64,000 bases of DNA from Pseudomonas pisciculturae (GCF_015461805.1 NZ_JACVZE010000006.1:359336-423335), one strand, 5' to 3'. Counted from the stretch's first letter, positions 8,646 through 18,015 are shown. Notes: generated by a model from the letters alone, not told the origin. Numbers and translations are program-made.

Positions 8646-9344
8646 CTAGAGAAGGCTGGGGATTGCTCCCAATCTTTTATAAATGGCGCTGTCTTTCTTG
8701 ATGGCGGTGGGGGCTTTGAGCCCGGCCGAATTGACCTCCAAGTACAGTTCAAGCAAGGCGTCGAGTTGCTTGGCGTTCACGGCAGGGTCGCTGTCCAGAT
8801 GTGCGCCGGCATTGGCCAGGTTCTGCACGATGCTGTTTACGCACAAGGCAAACCGATGGCGTGTCAATACCGGTGCAATCTCGGGGACGCTTTGTTCCAT
8901 CAGTGTATTGAGCCTGCGCAAGGCATCAGTGGCGACGCGACTGTGAGCTTCGCGCCCCGTGCTCTCTTGCTCAAATTGCAGGTGGGCAATCAAGCGGATA
9001 GCCGCGTAGCCCCATTCCTCGGTTTTCATCAGCACGATATAGGGCATTGCCCATACGCGTAAAACGTCTTCCGTAAGGACCGGGGCCAAGCGGGCGCTGG
9101 CTTCCAGCGTACTGAGCGGGGCTTCACGTTGTGCGGTAAACCAGTCTTGGATAAAGCTGATTACCGCATCGACCAAACCCGGCTTATCGCCAAAATGATA
9201 GTGCGCAGCAGAGGTGTTCTTCTGGCCAACGGCGCGATTCACCGTGCGCAGTGAAACAGCCGCAATACCCTGCTCCGAAAAGAGATGCAGGGCGGTCAGG
9301 ATCAGGCGCAGCTTGATGTCCTGCGGTGCAACGGTACGAGCCAA
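8646..9344 (-). CDS. TetR-family transcriptional regulator
   Basis: The 232-residue product has an N-terminal TetR helix-turn-helix ('ALHLFSEQGIAAVSLRTVNR', then 'SAAHYHFGDK'). The C-terminal ligand-binding region is unassigned. I take the TTG at 9344 as start because AGGAGG lies exactly 5 nt upstream; the frame is open to 9509 but those extra residues do not look like a TetR N-terminus. The gene sits at the head of the minus-strand demethylase run and diverges from purU-soxBDAG-folD, so it is the obvious candidate to control both arms. A perfect 14-bp palindrome at 9536-9549 in the divergent spacer may be its operator. Confidence 0.87.
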   Translation of the reverse strand: MARTVAPQDIKLRLILTALHLFSEQGIAAVSLRTVNRAVGQKNTSAAHYHFGDKPGLVDAVISFIQDWFTAQREAPLSTLEASARLAPVLTEDVLRVWAMPYIVLMKTEEWGYAAIRLIAHLQFEQESTGREAHSRVATDALRRLNTLMEQSVPEIAPVLTRHRFALCVNSIVQNLANAGAHLDSDPAVNAKQLDALLELYLEVNSAGLKAPTAIKKDSAIYKRLGAIPSLL

Positions 9345-9459
9345 AGGTGCCTCCTGGATACGTTCGCGGCAAAGATAAGTCGCCGTCGGTGTTTTACCAC
9401 GGTAGCCGCCTGAGGCGTTGTACTCCATGAGAATTGCGAACGTCAAACGTGCTTTTGCG

Positions 9460-9488
9460 TTGACTGAAATTAAGTCAGGTGAATTAAT
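9460..9488 (+). promoter_or_regulatory. Predicted sigma-70 promoter of purU-soxBDAG-folD
   Basis: The -35 box TTGACT (9460-9465) is followed by a 17-nt spacer and the -10 box ATTAAT (9483-9488). A short inverted repeat, TGACT/AGTCA (9461-9465 and 9473-9477), overlaps it and could be an operator half. Confidence 0.5.
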
Positions 9489-9535
9489 TGAGGCCTGGGT
9501 GAGCGCCAAGACTTTGGTCGCTCGGGCAACGATTC

Positions 9536-9549
9536 ACGTGAATTCACGT
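9536..9549. promoter_or_regulatory. Perfect 14-bp palindrome, candidate operator
   Basis: ACGTGAATTCACGT is fully self-complementary. It lies 16 nt before the purU start codon and about 50 nt downstream of the predicted -10 box, where bound repressor could block transcription. The TetR encoded divergently is the likely ligand (inference). Confidence 0.5.
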
Positions 9550-9565
9550 CATCAGGAAACCGGTC

Positions 9566-10438
9566 ATGACTGCAACGAACCATAGCGCTTCCGTCAGCTA
9601 TCTCTTTACCTTCAAGTGCCCTGATCGCTTGGGCATCCTGGCCAAAACCACCGGTTTGCTTTACGACAATGGGGCGTTTGTGTGTGAGTCCAGTCACTAC
9701 AGTGATCCGGACACCGAGATGTTTTTTGCGCGGATGGTGTTCAAGTCTCACGTGTTGAAAGTCAGCCTGGATCAGCTCAATGAACTGATGGCGGGCCTGG
9801 CGGCCGAGTTGGATATGGAATTCAGCATTCGCAGCCTGGAGCAGCGTCCGAAGATCATGCTGGCGGTCTCCAAGTACGATCACTGCCTGAATGTGCTCTT
9901 GACCAAGTGGCGCTCGAATGCGCTTGAGGTGGACATTGTCGGCGTGGTGTCCAATCACGATGATTGCCGTGGGCTGGTGGAGTGGTATGGCATTCCTTAC
10001 CACCATTTGCCGGTCACGCCTGCCACCAAGTCCGCACAGGAACAACAGATTCTCCAACTGATGAACGACACCGACGCCGAAATGCTGGTGCTCGCACGCT
10101 ACATGCAGATCCTCTCCGATGACCTCTGCCGTGCCCTGAATGGGCGTGCCATTAACATCCACCACTCATTCCTGCCAGGTTTCAAAGGGGCCAAGCCTTA
10201 CCATCAGGCGCACGAGCGTGGGGTGAAGATCATTGGCGCCACCGCCCACTATGTCACCAGCGACCTGGACGAAGGTCCGATCATCGTTCAGGAAGTGCGC
10301 GCGATTGATCATAAATTCCGTCCACAAGACATGGTCCTGGTAGGGCACGACACCGAATCCATTGCGCTCTCCCATGCGGTGCGCCTGCATTGCGATGGCC
10401 GCGTGTTCATGAACGGTCATCGCACCGTGATTCTTTAA
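9566..10438 (+). CDS. purU: Formyltetrahydrofolate deformylase
   Basis: PurU hydrolyses 10-formyl-THF to THF and formate, restoring free THF. The 290-residue protein has an N-terminal ACT domain ('CPDRLGILAKTTGLL') and a C-terminal formyltransferase-fold domain with 'NIHHSFLPGFKGAKPYHQA' and 'VTSDLDEGPII', the family signature. The start ATG at 9566 has AGGAA upstream. Placed first in a sarcosine oxidase operon, it would drain the methylene/formyl-THF generated when methyl groups are oxidised, together with FolD at the operon's other end. The canonical Pseudomonas sarcosine cluster as I know it has purU after sox, so this order is different. Confidence 0.95.
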   Translation: MTATNHSASVSYLFTFKCPDRLGILAKTTGLLYDNGAFVCESSHYSDPDTEMFFARMVFKSHVLKVSLDQLNELMAGLAAELDMEFSIRSLEQRPKIMLAVSKYDHCLNVLLTKWRSNALEVDIVGVVSNHDDCRGLVEWYGIPYHHLPVTPATKSAQEQQILQLMNDTDAEMLVLARYMQILSDDLCRALNGRAINIHHSFLPGFKGAKPYHQAHERGVKIIGATAHYVTSDLDEGPIIVQEVRAIDHKFRPQDMVLVGHDTESIALSHAVRLHCDGRVFMNGHRTVIL

Positions 10439-10465
10439 CCCTGGCGCCTGGCGCAAGAGGTCGCT

Positions 10466-11716
10466 GTGGAAAAGTATTCGCTGCTGTCTTTGGCCAAGCA
10501 TGCGCTGTCGCGGCATCGCAACTGGACGCCTGCCTGGCGTACCGTCGAGCCGAAAAAAGCCTATGACGTGGTCATTATCGGTGGGGGCGGCCAGGGCCTC
10601 GCCACCGCTTACTACTTGGCTCACCGTTACGGCATCCGCAATGTCGCGGTGATTGAAAAGGGCTGGATCGGTGGCGGCAATACCGGCCGCAATACCACCG
10701 CGATCCGCTCCAATTACTTCTTTCCCGAGAGCACGAATTTTTTCGAGCACTCGCTGAAAATGTACGAGGGTTTGGGCAAGGAGCTGAACTACAACGTGAT
10801 GCTCAGCCAGGGCGGCGTGCTGACCCTGGCGCACACTCCACACCAGATGGACATGCTTGAACGCTGGTCGAATTCGATTCAGATGCAGGGTGTGGATGCG
10901 CAAATGATCACGCTGCAGGGCGTGCGCGAGTTTATGCCGTTGCTGGATACCAGTGCGCAGGCGCGCTTCCCGATCATGGGCGGGTTTATCCAGAATCGTG
11001 GCGGTGTAGCGCGTCACGACGCCGTCGCCTGGGGCTATGCGCGTGCCGCTGACAGCCTGGGTGTCGATATCATCCAGAATTGCGAAGTGACGGCCATTCA
11101 CCGCTCGGGCAATCGCGTCACCGGGGTGCAGACCCCCTTTGGTGTGATCAAGGCCGATAAAGTGGCCATGGCGGTGGCGGGTAGTTCGTCGATACTGGCG
11201 CAGATGGTCGACCTCAAGCTGCCGATTGCGAGTATTGCCTTGCAGGCGATGGTCAGCGAGCCAATCAAACCGGTGCTCAACGGCATCGTGGTCTCGCCGA
11301 CTGTGCACGCCTATGTCAGCCAATCGGACCGGGGCGAAATACTCATCGGTGGGCGCGCGGATGCTTATCCGTCCTACGGTCAGCGCGGCACCTTGCCGGC
11401 GTTGGAAGAAACCGTCAGCGCCACCTTGAATCTGTTCCCGACCTTTAGCCGTTTGAAACTGATGCGTCAGTGGGCAGGCATTGTCGATATTTCCCCTGAC
11501 TCCAGCCCCATCTTGGGCAAGACCCCAGTGACCGGCCTGTACATCAGCACTGGATGGGGCACTGGTGGCTTTAAGGCCATTCCGGCGGGGGGCGACACGC
11601 TGGCCTACACCATCGCCCACGACCGCCCACACGAGTTGATCAAACCCTTTGGTCTTGAGCGCTTTGCCAGTGGACGGTTTGTCAATGAAGCGGCCGCTGC
11701 CGGCGTGGATCACTAA
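10466..11716 (+). CDS. soxB: Sarcosine oxidase beta subunit
   Basis: SoxB is the catalytic flavoprotein of heterotetrameric sarcosine oxidase, which oxidises N-methylglycine to glycine with transfer of the methyl carbon to THF. The 416-residue sequence has the FAD motif 'VVIIGGGGQGLATAYYLA' and the 'GGNTGRNTTAIRSNYF' region, where the family holds the covalently bound FMN, and a C-terminal 'STGWGTGGFKAIPA' that closes the FAD site. The start is a GTG at 10466 with AAGAGG upstream. The gene lies 27 nt after purU and 11 nt before soxD, in one operon. Confidence 0.95.
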   Translation: MEKYSLLSLAKHALSRHRNWTPAWRTVEPKKAYDVVIIGGGGQGLATAYYLAHRYGIRNVAVIEKGWIGGGNTGRNTTAIRSNYFFPESTNFFEHSLKMYEGLGKELNYNVMLSQGGVLTLAHTPHQMDMLERWSNSIQMQGVDAQMITLQGVREFMPLLDTSAQARFPIMGGFIQNRGGVARHDAVAWGYARAADSLGVDIIQNCEVTAIHRSGNRVTGVQTPFGVIKADKVAMAVAGSSSILAQMVDLKLPIASIALQAMVSEPIKPVLNGIVVSPTVHAYVSQSDRGEILIGGRADAYPSYGQRGTLPALEETVSATLNLFPTFSRLKLMRQWAGIVDISPDSSPILGKTPVTGLYISTGWGTGGFKAIPAGGDTLAYTIAHDRPHELIKPFGLERFASGRFVNEAAAAGVDH

Positions 11717-11727
11717 GGGGTTATGCC

Positions 11728-12054
11728 ATGTTGATAATTGAATGCCCTCACTGTGGTGCCAGGGACGAGGACGAGTTCACCTACGGCGGGCCCTGGGATC
11801 GGGTGCGCCCGGCTACCCCCGCGCAGCTGACGGATGTGCAATGGGCCGATTACCTGTTTCGGCGGGATAACCCGCGTGGCCTGGCGCGCGAGAAGTGGCG
11901 ACATACCTACGGTTGCCGCCAGTGGTTTGTGTGCGAGCGCGATACGTTGACGCATCGCATTACCCAGGTTCTGGAGCTACGTGACGTGCCGCGTTTCTCG
12001 TACGAGGCCGAGCACAACGTTCAATGTGACGGCGCACAGCAGGTCTTATCATGA
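11728..12054 (+). CDS. soxD: Sarcosine oxidase delta subunit
   Basis: SoxD is the small zinc-binding subunit of heterotetrameric sarcosine oxidase. In the 108-residue product Cys6-x2-Cys9 ('ECPHCG'), His59 and Cys63 are the zinc ligands known for the family, and 'WDRVRPA' and 'YGCRQWF' are typical. Its stop overlaps the soxA ATG (ATGA at 12051), so the two subunits are translationally coupled. Confidence 0.95.
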   Translation: MLIIECPHCGARDEDEFTYGGPWDRVRPATPAQLTDVQWADYLFRRDNPRGLAREKWRHTYGCRQWFVCERDTLTHRITQVLELRDVPRFSYEAEHNVQCDGAQQVLS

Positions 12055-15035
12055 CGCAATTGAACCGATTGGCGGTGCCGGGTGCCGCTGCCAAGGTCAT
12101 CAACTTCGAGTTCGATGGCAAACCCTATCAGGGTCGAACCGGTGATACGCTCGCCGCCGCCTTAATGGCCAATGGTGTGAAGATCGTAGGGCGTAGCTTC
12201 AAGCTGCACCGACCACGCGGCCTAATGGGCAGTTGGGTGGAGGAGGTCAACGGGCTCGTTCAGCTGGAATCCGGTGGATTTGCTGAGCCCAACGTCCGCG
12301 CCACCATGGTCATGTTGTATGAAGGGCTCACAGCCCGTGGCCAGAATGCGTGGCCCAACGTGCAACATGACTTGCTGGGGGTCATGGACCGCTTCAGTCG
12401 CTTGTTGCCAGCGTCGTTTTACTACAAGTCGATGATCTGGCCGACCTGGCACTTTTATGAGCGTTTTGTGCGGCCGATTGCCGGTCTGGGCAAGGCGCCC
12501 ACGGAGCGGGATGTACAGAACTACCAAAAACAGAACCTGCACTGCGACCTGCTGATCTGCGGCGGTGGCCCGGCGGGCATCGCTGCCGCGCTGGCGGCGG
12601 CCGACAGTGGCCTGCGAGTGGTGCTGGCGGATGATCAGGAAACGTTCGGCGGTAGCTTGCGGGGCGAACGGTTGACGATTGATAACCAGCCGGCAACCGA
12701 TTGGGTTGCCCGATCCATCGCCACGCTGGCGGCGCAACCCAATGTACGGTTACTGCCGGCCACCAATGTCAGTGGTTACTACGAAAACAATTTCCTGGTG
12801 GCGTCGCAGCGCTTGCAGACTCAGGGGCCGGTGGGCACGGCCTTGCATAAACCCCGCGAGCGTCTGTGGCGAATCCACGCCAAGGAAGTGATCCTGGCCG
12901 CGGGCGCGCTGGAGCGCCCATTGATCTGCCCGAACAATGATCGCCCCGGCGTCATGCTGGCGTCGGCGGTGCGTCACTATGCCAATCGATTTGGCGTGGT
13001 CGCCGGTGAGAAGGTCGTGGTGGTGACCAACAATGACAGCGCTTACCGCACCGCGTTGGACCTTGCGGCGCTGGGCGTCAGGTCGATCACGCTGGTCGAT
13101 ACCCGTCGCAGCGTCGACTCGCGCTTGCGCGAGCAACTGGCCGCACAGGGCATTGTCCATGTGCTGGGGCAGGGTGTGCGGGATATCAAAGGCACCAAAT
13201 GCATCACGGCGGTGCAATTGGCGGCGCATTCAGGCACGGGGCAGTTGGATAACAGCACTCAGCTTCTGGAGTGTGATGTGTTGGCGCTGTCCAGTGGCTG
13301 GACGCCGACCATTCACCTGCACAGCCAGTCGGGTGGCAGCCTGCGTTACGACGAACCACGAGCGTGCCTGGTACCCGGCACGACGACCCAGCCCTTGACT
13401 GTGGTGGGGGCCGCCAACGGCCAGATGACGCTGCAGGAATGCCTGGACGAAGGCTACAAGGCTGGCGCAGATGTCGCTCGCAAGCTCAAGCCGGGTGTTG
13501 TTATCGCGGCACGCAGCTGGACGGCGTGCGACGAAGCGCTCGCGTCGGCCATTGAGCCGTTCTGGTTCACGCGCTCGGAGCCGACCGACAAGCAATGGGT
13601 GGATTTCCAGTACGACGTGAAGGTGTCCGACCTTGAACTGGCGGTGCGCGAAAACTTCGTCTCGGTGGAGCACGTCAAGCGCTACACCACTGGCGGCATG
13701 AGCGTCGATCAAGGCAAATCGAGTAATTTCAATATCCTGGCCATACTCGCGCAGCTCACCGGCAAGCCCATCGAGAAGGTCGGTACCACCAAGTTTCGCC
13801 CGCCTTACCAGCCCGTGACCCTGGGCGCTTTCGCGGGGCCGACGGTGGGTGAGGGGTATGCGCCTTGGCAGACGCTGCCGGCCCATGACTGGCACGTGCG
13901 GCATGGGGCCAAGTTCGGCGACTACGGTTGGCAACGCCCGGATTACTACCCGCGCGGCAATGAGGATATTCATGCGGCCACTTTGCGCGAGGTGACCGCC
14001 GCACGCACCACGGTTGGTATGTTCGACGGCTCGCCCCTGGGCAAGATCCAGGTCACCGGTCCCGACGCGGCTGCATTTCTTGATCGCCTGTACGTCAATA
14101 CCCTGTCCAGTCTCAAGGTGGGGTTTGCACGCTACGCGATGCTGACCAATGAAAACGGCGTGCTGATCGACGACGGCGTGATCATCCGCATGGCGGATAC
14201 GATGTTCCTGGTGCATGCCACCAGCGGTGCGGTGGGGCGCGTAGCCTTAATGATGGAAGAGTATTTGCAATGCGAGTGGCCTGACTTGCAGGTGCATATC
14301 AGCAACATCACCACCCAATGGGGCAACCTCACCCTCTCTGGTCCATTGGCGCGGCAGGTGATGGAACAGCTCGATTGCGGTATTGATCTCTCGGCGCAAC
14401 AGTTCGGGCATATGCAATACCGCGAGGGCGCCATCGACGGAGTGGCCGTGCGGGTGCTTCGTGCCAGTTTTACCGGTGATGTGACGTTCGAAATCGGCGT
14501 GCCCGCGCGGTACACCGAAGCGCTGTGGGACAAAGTCTTTGAGGCCGGCGCAACCTTTGGTATCACGCCTTATGGCGTCGAAGCCTTGGAAGTGATGCGT
14601 ACCGAAAAAGGCTATATCCACGTCGGCAGTGACACCGATGCGTGCTCCAACCCGTTGGACTTGGGCATGGCACGTGTCATCGAGCGCAAGGCGGTGGACT
14701 TCATTGGTCGTCGCTCGTTGCAGCGTCAGGCGGAACAGGCCGCAGACCGCTTGCAATTCGTTGGTCTCGAACCCGATGACCCGCAGCAACGTCTGCCGGT
14801 GGGTGGGCATGTCGTGGAGCGTGATACGTCGGTCGCGCCGATGGCCAGCCATGGGTATGTCACGTCAGCTGTATTCAGCCCGACCCTGGGCAAGCATATC
14901 GGCCTGGGTATCGTCCGACGTGGCGCGTCGCGCCTGAATGAACAGGTGTTCATTTATTCCAATGGCAAGATCATCGCCGCGCGTATCGTCTCGCCGGCGC
15001 ATTTCGATCCCAAGGGAGAGCGTCTCAATGGTTAA
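12051..15035 (+). CDS. soxA: Sarcosine oxidase alpha subunit
   Basis: This 994-residue subunit binds NAD and THF. Its domains in order are a 2Fe-2S-ferredoxin-like fold without cluster cysteines ('INFEFDGKPYQGRTGDTL', 'LHRPRGLMGS'), a dinucleotide-binding disulfide-oxidoreductase-like domain from about residue 165 ('LLICGGGPAGIAAAL'), and a C-terminal GcvT-like aminomethyltransferase domain from about residue 610 that binds THF and makes 5,10-methylene-THF. The length matches Pseudomonas SoxA (about 1000). It overlaps both neighbours: ATGA with soxD and 8 nt with soxG. Confidence 0.96.
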   Translation: MTQLNRLAVPGAAAKVINFEFDGKPYQGRTGDTLAAALMANGVKIVGRSFKLHRPRGLMGSWVEEVNGLVQLESGGFAEPNVRATMVMLYEGLTARGQNAWPNVQHDLLGVMDRFSRLLPASFYYKSMIWPTWHFYERFVRPIAGLGKAPTERDVQNYQKQNLHCDLLICGGGPAGIAAALAAADSGLRVVLADDQETFGGSLRGERLTIDNQPATDWVARSIATLAAQPNVRLLPATNVSGYYENNFLVASQRLQTQGPVGTALHKPRERLWRIHAKEVILAAGALERPLICPNNDRPGVMLASAVRHYANRFGVVAGEKVVVVTNNDSAYRTALDLAALGVRSITLVDTRRSVDSRLREQLAAQGIVHVLGQGVRDIKGTKCITAVQLAAHSGTGQLDNSTQLLECDVLALSSGWTPTIHLHSQSGGSLRYDEPRACLVPGTTTQPLTVVGAANGQMTLQECLDEGYKAGADVARKLKPGVVIAARSWTACDEALASAIEPFWFTRSEPTDKQWVDFQYDVKVSDLELAVRENFVSVEHVKRYTTGGMSVDQGKSSNFNILAILAQLTGKPIEKVGTTKFRPPYQPVTLGAFAGPTVGEGYAPWQTLPAHDWHVRHGAKFGDYGWQRPDYYPRGNEDIHAATLREVTAARTTVGMFDGSPLGKIQVTGPDAAAFLDRLYVNTLSSLKVGFARYAMLTNENGVLIDDGVIIRMADTMFLVHATSGAVGRVALMMEEYLQCEWPDLQVHISNITTQWGNLTLSGPLARQVMEQLDCGIDLSAQQFGHMQYREGAIDGVAVRVLRASFTGDVTFEIGVPARYTEALWDKVFEAGATFGITPYGVEALEVMRTEKGYIHVGSDTDACSNPLDLGMARVIERKAVDFIGRRSLQRQAEQAADRLQFVGLEPDDPQQRLPVGGHVVERDTSVAPMASHGYVTSAVFSPTLGKHIGLGIVRRGASRLNEQVFIYSNGKIIAARIVSPAHFDPKGERLNG

Positions 15036-15618
15036 GCTCATCGCCCGCGACAGCGTGATCAAAGCGCGAGTGCCTGGCACCTATACGTTTCCGATTCACA
15101 CCCCTTGCCTGAGTATTACCGAGCCGCCGTATGGCGGCATTCTGAGGGTTCAGGCCAATGCCACAGACCCTGGCGTAGCCGCTGCGTTACTGGCGGTTTG
15201 CGGGGTCGGGGTGCCTGGCTCTGGCGCCATTGCTCAAGGCCCTGTGTGTGAAACGGCCTGGGCCGGGCCAAAGGAGACACTGGTCTTTGTCCCCGCCAGC
15301 CAGCAGGGCAGCCTGACTGGCGCATTGCACACGGCGCTGGAAGGCGTGTTCGCCACCGTGACCGTGATCTCCGACAGCCGCGCCTGTGTGCTGGTGAGCG
15401 GGCCGGCGGCGCCAGATTTTCTGGCCAAAGGCTGCGCGGTGGATTGCGACCCCGCCGTGTTCACCCCTGGCAGCGTCATGACCGCGCGCTTCGCCCACCA
15501 GCCAGCGATGCTGATTCACGAGCGAGCGGGGCATTACCGCCTTTATGTGGAGGCATCGTTCATCGTGTCCACGCTCAGTTGGCTCGCGGATGCTGCCAAG
15601 GAATTCTCTGCGGCTTAG
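15028..15618 (+). CDS. soxG: Sarcosine oxidase gamma subunit
   Basis: The start is the ATG at 15028, overlapping the last 8 nt of soxA, with GGGAG upstream. The 196-residue product resembles a truncated GcvT-like fold, as SoxG does, with 'LVSGPAAPDFLAKGCAVDCD' and 'FAHQPAMLIHERAGHYRLYV'. It is a structural subunit that completes the alpha-beta-gamma-delta heterotetramer. The gene order soxB-D-A-G is the usual one. Confidence 0.92.
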   Translation: MVKLIARDSVIKARVPGTYTFPIHTPCLSITEPPYGGILRVQANATDPGVAAALLAVCGVGVPGSGAIAQGPVCETAWAGPKETLVFVPASQQGSLTGALHTALEGVFATVTVISDSRACVLVSGPAAPDFLAKGCAVDCDPAVFTPGSVMTARFAHQPAMLIHERAGHYRLYVEASFIVSTLSWLADAAKEFSAA

Positions 15619-15660
15619 CCGTATCCCCTTTTTCGTATAACACCGATGACAGGAAGCAAT

Positions 15661-16554
15661 ATGGCTACTTTGATTGATGGCAAGGCGGCGGCTGCGCAAC
15701 TCAACCAGGCGTCCCAGCAAATTGTGCTTCAGTTGAAAGACAAGTTTGGCCTCACCCCTGCCTTGGCGGTGGTACTGGTAGGCCAGGACCCGGCGAGCCA
15801 GGTCTACGTGCGCAACAAAATCCTGCAGGCTGAGCAGGCGGGCATTCACAGCATTGAAAAACGCTTCGACGCCGACTTGGACACTGACACGCTGATGACG
15901 GTGATTGAGGGTTTGAACAACGACCCCACCGTCAATGGCATCCTGGTTCAGTTGCCGTTGCCGGCGCACATCGATGCGGCCAAGGTGATTGCCGGCATCG
16001 CGGCGCATAAGGATGTCGACGGCTTTCACATTACCAACACCGGCCTTTTAATGACCGGTGAGGGCCGCCCCCTGATGCCGTGCACCCCACAGGGTTGCGT
16101 GATTCTGGCCAAGCAATATCTGGGCGACAACCTCTCGGGCAAGCATGCGGTCGTGCTTGGGCGTTCCAACATCGTCGGCAAGCCCCTGGCGATCATGCTG
16201 TTGCAGGAAAACTGCACGGTGACCATTGCTCATTCGCGTACCGCTGACCTTGAGGGTGTATGCCGCAGCGCCGACATCCTCTTTGTCGCCGTCGGCCGCC
16301 CGCAACTGGTCAAGGGCAGTTGGATCAAACCGGGTGCCACAGTGATCGACGTGGGCATCAACCGCATTCGCGTCAGCGAGCATGGCTCGCGTCTGGTGGG
16401 CGACGTGGACTTCGAGTCGGCGCTTGACGTTGCCGGGGCGATCACGCCGGTGCCGGGCGGCGTTGGGCCTATGACCATTGCGTGTCTGCTGCGCAATACC
16501 TTGGTTGCAGCCTGCGATCAGCACGGTATTGATGGCGCAGAAGCAGGTTTGTAG
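15661..16554 (+). CDS. folD: Bifunctional methylene-THF dehydrogenase / methenyl-THF cyclohydrolase
   Basis: FolD converts 5,10-methylene-THF, the product of sarcosine oxidase, to 10-formyl-THF, the substrate of PurU. The 297-residue protein carries the signatures 'VVLGRSNIVGKPLAIMLL' and 'VPGGVGPMTIACLLRNT'. The start ATG at 15661 has AGGAAG upstream. It is the last gene of purU-soxBDAG-folD, so the operon can carry the methyl carbon from sarcosine to formate on its own. Most pseudomonads keep a housekeeping folD elsewhere, so this is likely a dedicated second copy (inference). Confidence 0.95.
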   Translation: MATLIDGKAAAAQLNQASQQIVLQLKDKFGLTPALAVVLVGQDPASQVYVRNKILQAEQAGIHSIEKRFDADLDTDTLMTVIEGLNNDPTVNGILVQLPLPAHIDAAKVIAGIAAHKDVDGFHITNTGLLMTGEGRPLMPCTPQGCVILAKQYLGDNLSGKHAVVLGRSNIVGKPLAIMLLQENCTVTIAHSRTADLEGVCRSADILFVAVGRPQLVKGSWIKPGATVIDVGINRIRVSEHGSRLVGDVDFESALDVAGAITPVPGGVGPMTIACLLRNTLVAACDQHGIDGAEAGL

Positions 16555-16689
16555 AGAGGGCATTGGCGCGATTTTATACCCGCTTGAACCGCTACCCGAC
16601 GCACCTAACTTAACGTTGGGTATGCCGCTCTTGCCAGCAGCGCAACCCCCAGTCCATTCTGCGAAAAAAAACAATAAGGGGGACTCACC

Positions 16690-18015
16690 GTGCTTTTTGA
16701 TCCGGCGCCACAAAGCATCTCGGCTGCAACTAAAACTCGGGCCATCAGCGGCGAGGCGTGGGTTGCGCTGACACTATTGACCCTCGTATACGCCTTGAAT
16801 ATCGCTGACCGTTACGTGCTTTCAACCCTAATCGAACCGATCAAACAGGAATTTGGCCTGAGTGATAGCGCGGTCGGTTTTTTAACGGGTACCTCACTCG
16901 CACTTTTTTATGTCACGGCGGGCTTGCCGCTGGGTGTGTTGGCTGATCGGGTAAATCGAAAGCGCATGATCGCGCTGGCGGTAGGGGTGTGGTCGGTAAT
17001 GACCACTGTTTGCGGGCTTAGCGGTACCTTCTGGCATCTGCTGATCGCACGTATCGGCGTAGGTGTGGGCGAAGCCGGCGGCACGCCGCCCAGTCACTCG
17101 ATGATATCCGATTACTTCCCGGCCAAATCCAGAGCGTTTGCGCTGTCGGTAGTCGGTCTGGGCGCCAGTGTCGGTGCCTGGCTCGGCGCCACCGGTGCGG
17201 GCCTGCTTAACGATGCGTACGGCTGGCGCGCCGCGTTGATGGTGTTTGGCCTATGCGGTTTACCCATCGCGGCATTGGTATGGGCGGTTGTACGGGAGCC
17301 AAAGCGTGGTCAGCAGGATGATGCACCTGCGTCTGCGGCCATAACGTCCAGTTCTTTGCGTGAAACCCTGACATTTATCCTGAACACCAAAGCGGTGTTT
17401 CATATCATGGCCGGGGCAACGGCGCTGACCTTCTGGGGATGGGGCATCGTGTGGTGGGTACCGGCCTTTCTGAGCCGTTCCTATGCCCTCACCGTGGGCC
17501 AGGCGGGCGCGTTGATGGGGCCGATTCACGGTGTTGGCGGTACGCTGATTATGCTGCTGACCGTGTTCATGATGTTGCGCTATCGCAATAAGCCGCTGTC
17601 ACTGCAACCCCGGTTTGTCGGTTGGACCACGCTACTGGGCACGCTCAGTTCTATCGCCGTGTTTGCCGTGCATGATGTGCGTTTCGTCACGCTCGCGCTG
17701 TGGCTGTTCATCCCGATCATCTATATCTACATCGGCCCCACCAGCGGGTTGATCCAGAACCTTTTTCCACCCTCCATGCGTGCCAAGGGCATTGCGGTGC
17801 TGTTGTTTGTCGTGAATATCGCCAACTTGGCCGTCGCTCCGCAATTGATGGGTTTTTGCTCCGACCTGCTCGCTCCCCACTTGGACAACCCCCAGGAGTC
17901 GCTGCGCTATGTGCTGTTGGCCTTTACGCTGACGGGGTTTTGGGCGGCGTATCATTATTATGCGGCGGGGCGGTGTATGAATGAGCGTGTACAGCCAATT
18001 CATCACAAGTTGTGA
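16690..18015 (+). CDS. MFS transporter (spinster-like)
   Basis: The 441-residue protein has about 12 hydrophobic helices. The MFS loop motif is 'GVLADRVNRKRMIALAVGVW' between helices 2 and 3, and 'NIADRYVLSTLIEPIKQEF' near the N-terminus is typical of spinster-type bacterial MFS proteins. The start is a GTG at 16690 with GGGGGA upstream. It precedes a hydroxyacid dehydrogenase and a hydratase-like gene on the same strand, so it probably imports their substrate, which I cannot name. It starts 135 nt after folD, so a separate transcript is likely. Confidence 0.85.
   Translation: MLFDPAPQSISAATKTRAISGEAWVALTLLTLVYALNIADRYVLSTLIEPIKQEFGLSDSAVGFLTGTSLALFYVTAGLPLGVLADRVNRKRMIALAVGVWSVMTTVCGLSGTFWHLLIARIGVGVGEAGGTPPSHSMISDYFPAKSRAFALSVVGLGASVGAWLGATGAGLLNDAYGWRAALMVFGLCGLPIAALVWAVVREPKRGQQDDAPASAAITSSSLRETLTFILNTKAVFHIMAGATALTFWGWGIVWWVPAFLSRSYALTVGQAGALMGPIHGVGGTLIMLLTVFMMLRYRNKPLSLQPRFVGWTTLLGTLSSIAVFAVHDVRFVTLALWLFIPIIYIYIGPTSGLIQNLFPPSMRAKGIAVLLFVVNIANLAVAPQLMGFCSDLLAPHLDNPQESLRYVLLAFTLTGFWAAYHYYAAGRCMNERVQPIHHKL

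Noticed and set aside
10166..11713. Minus-strand frame opposite soxB
   Set aside because: soxB is complete and in operon context; the antisense product has no recognisable domain.
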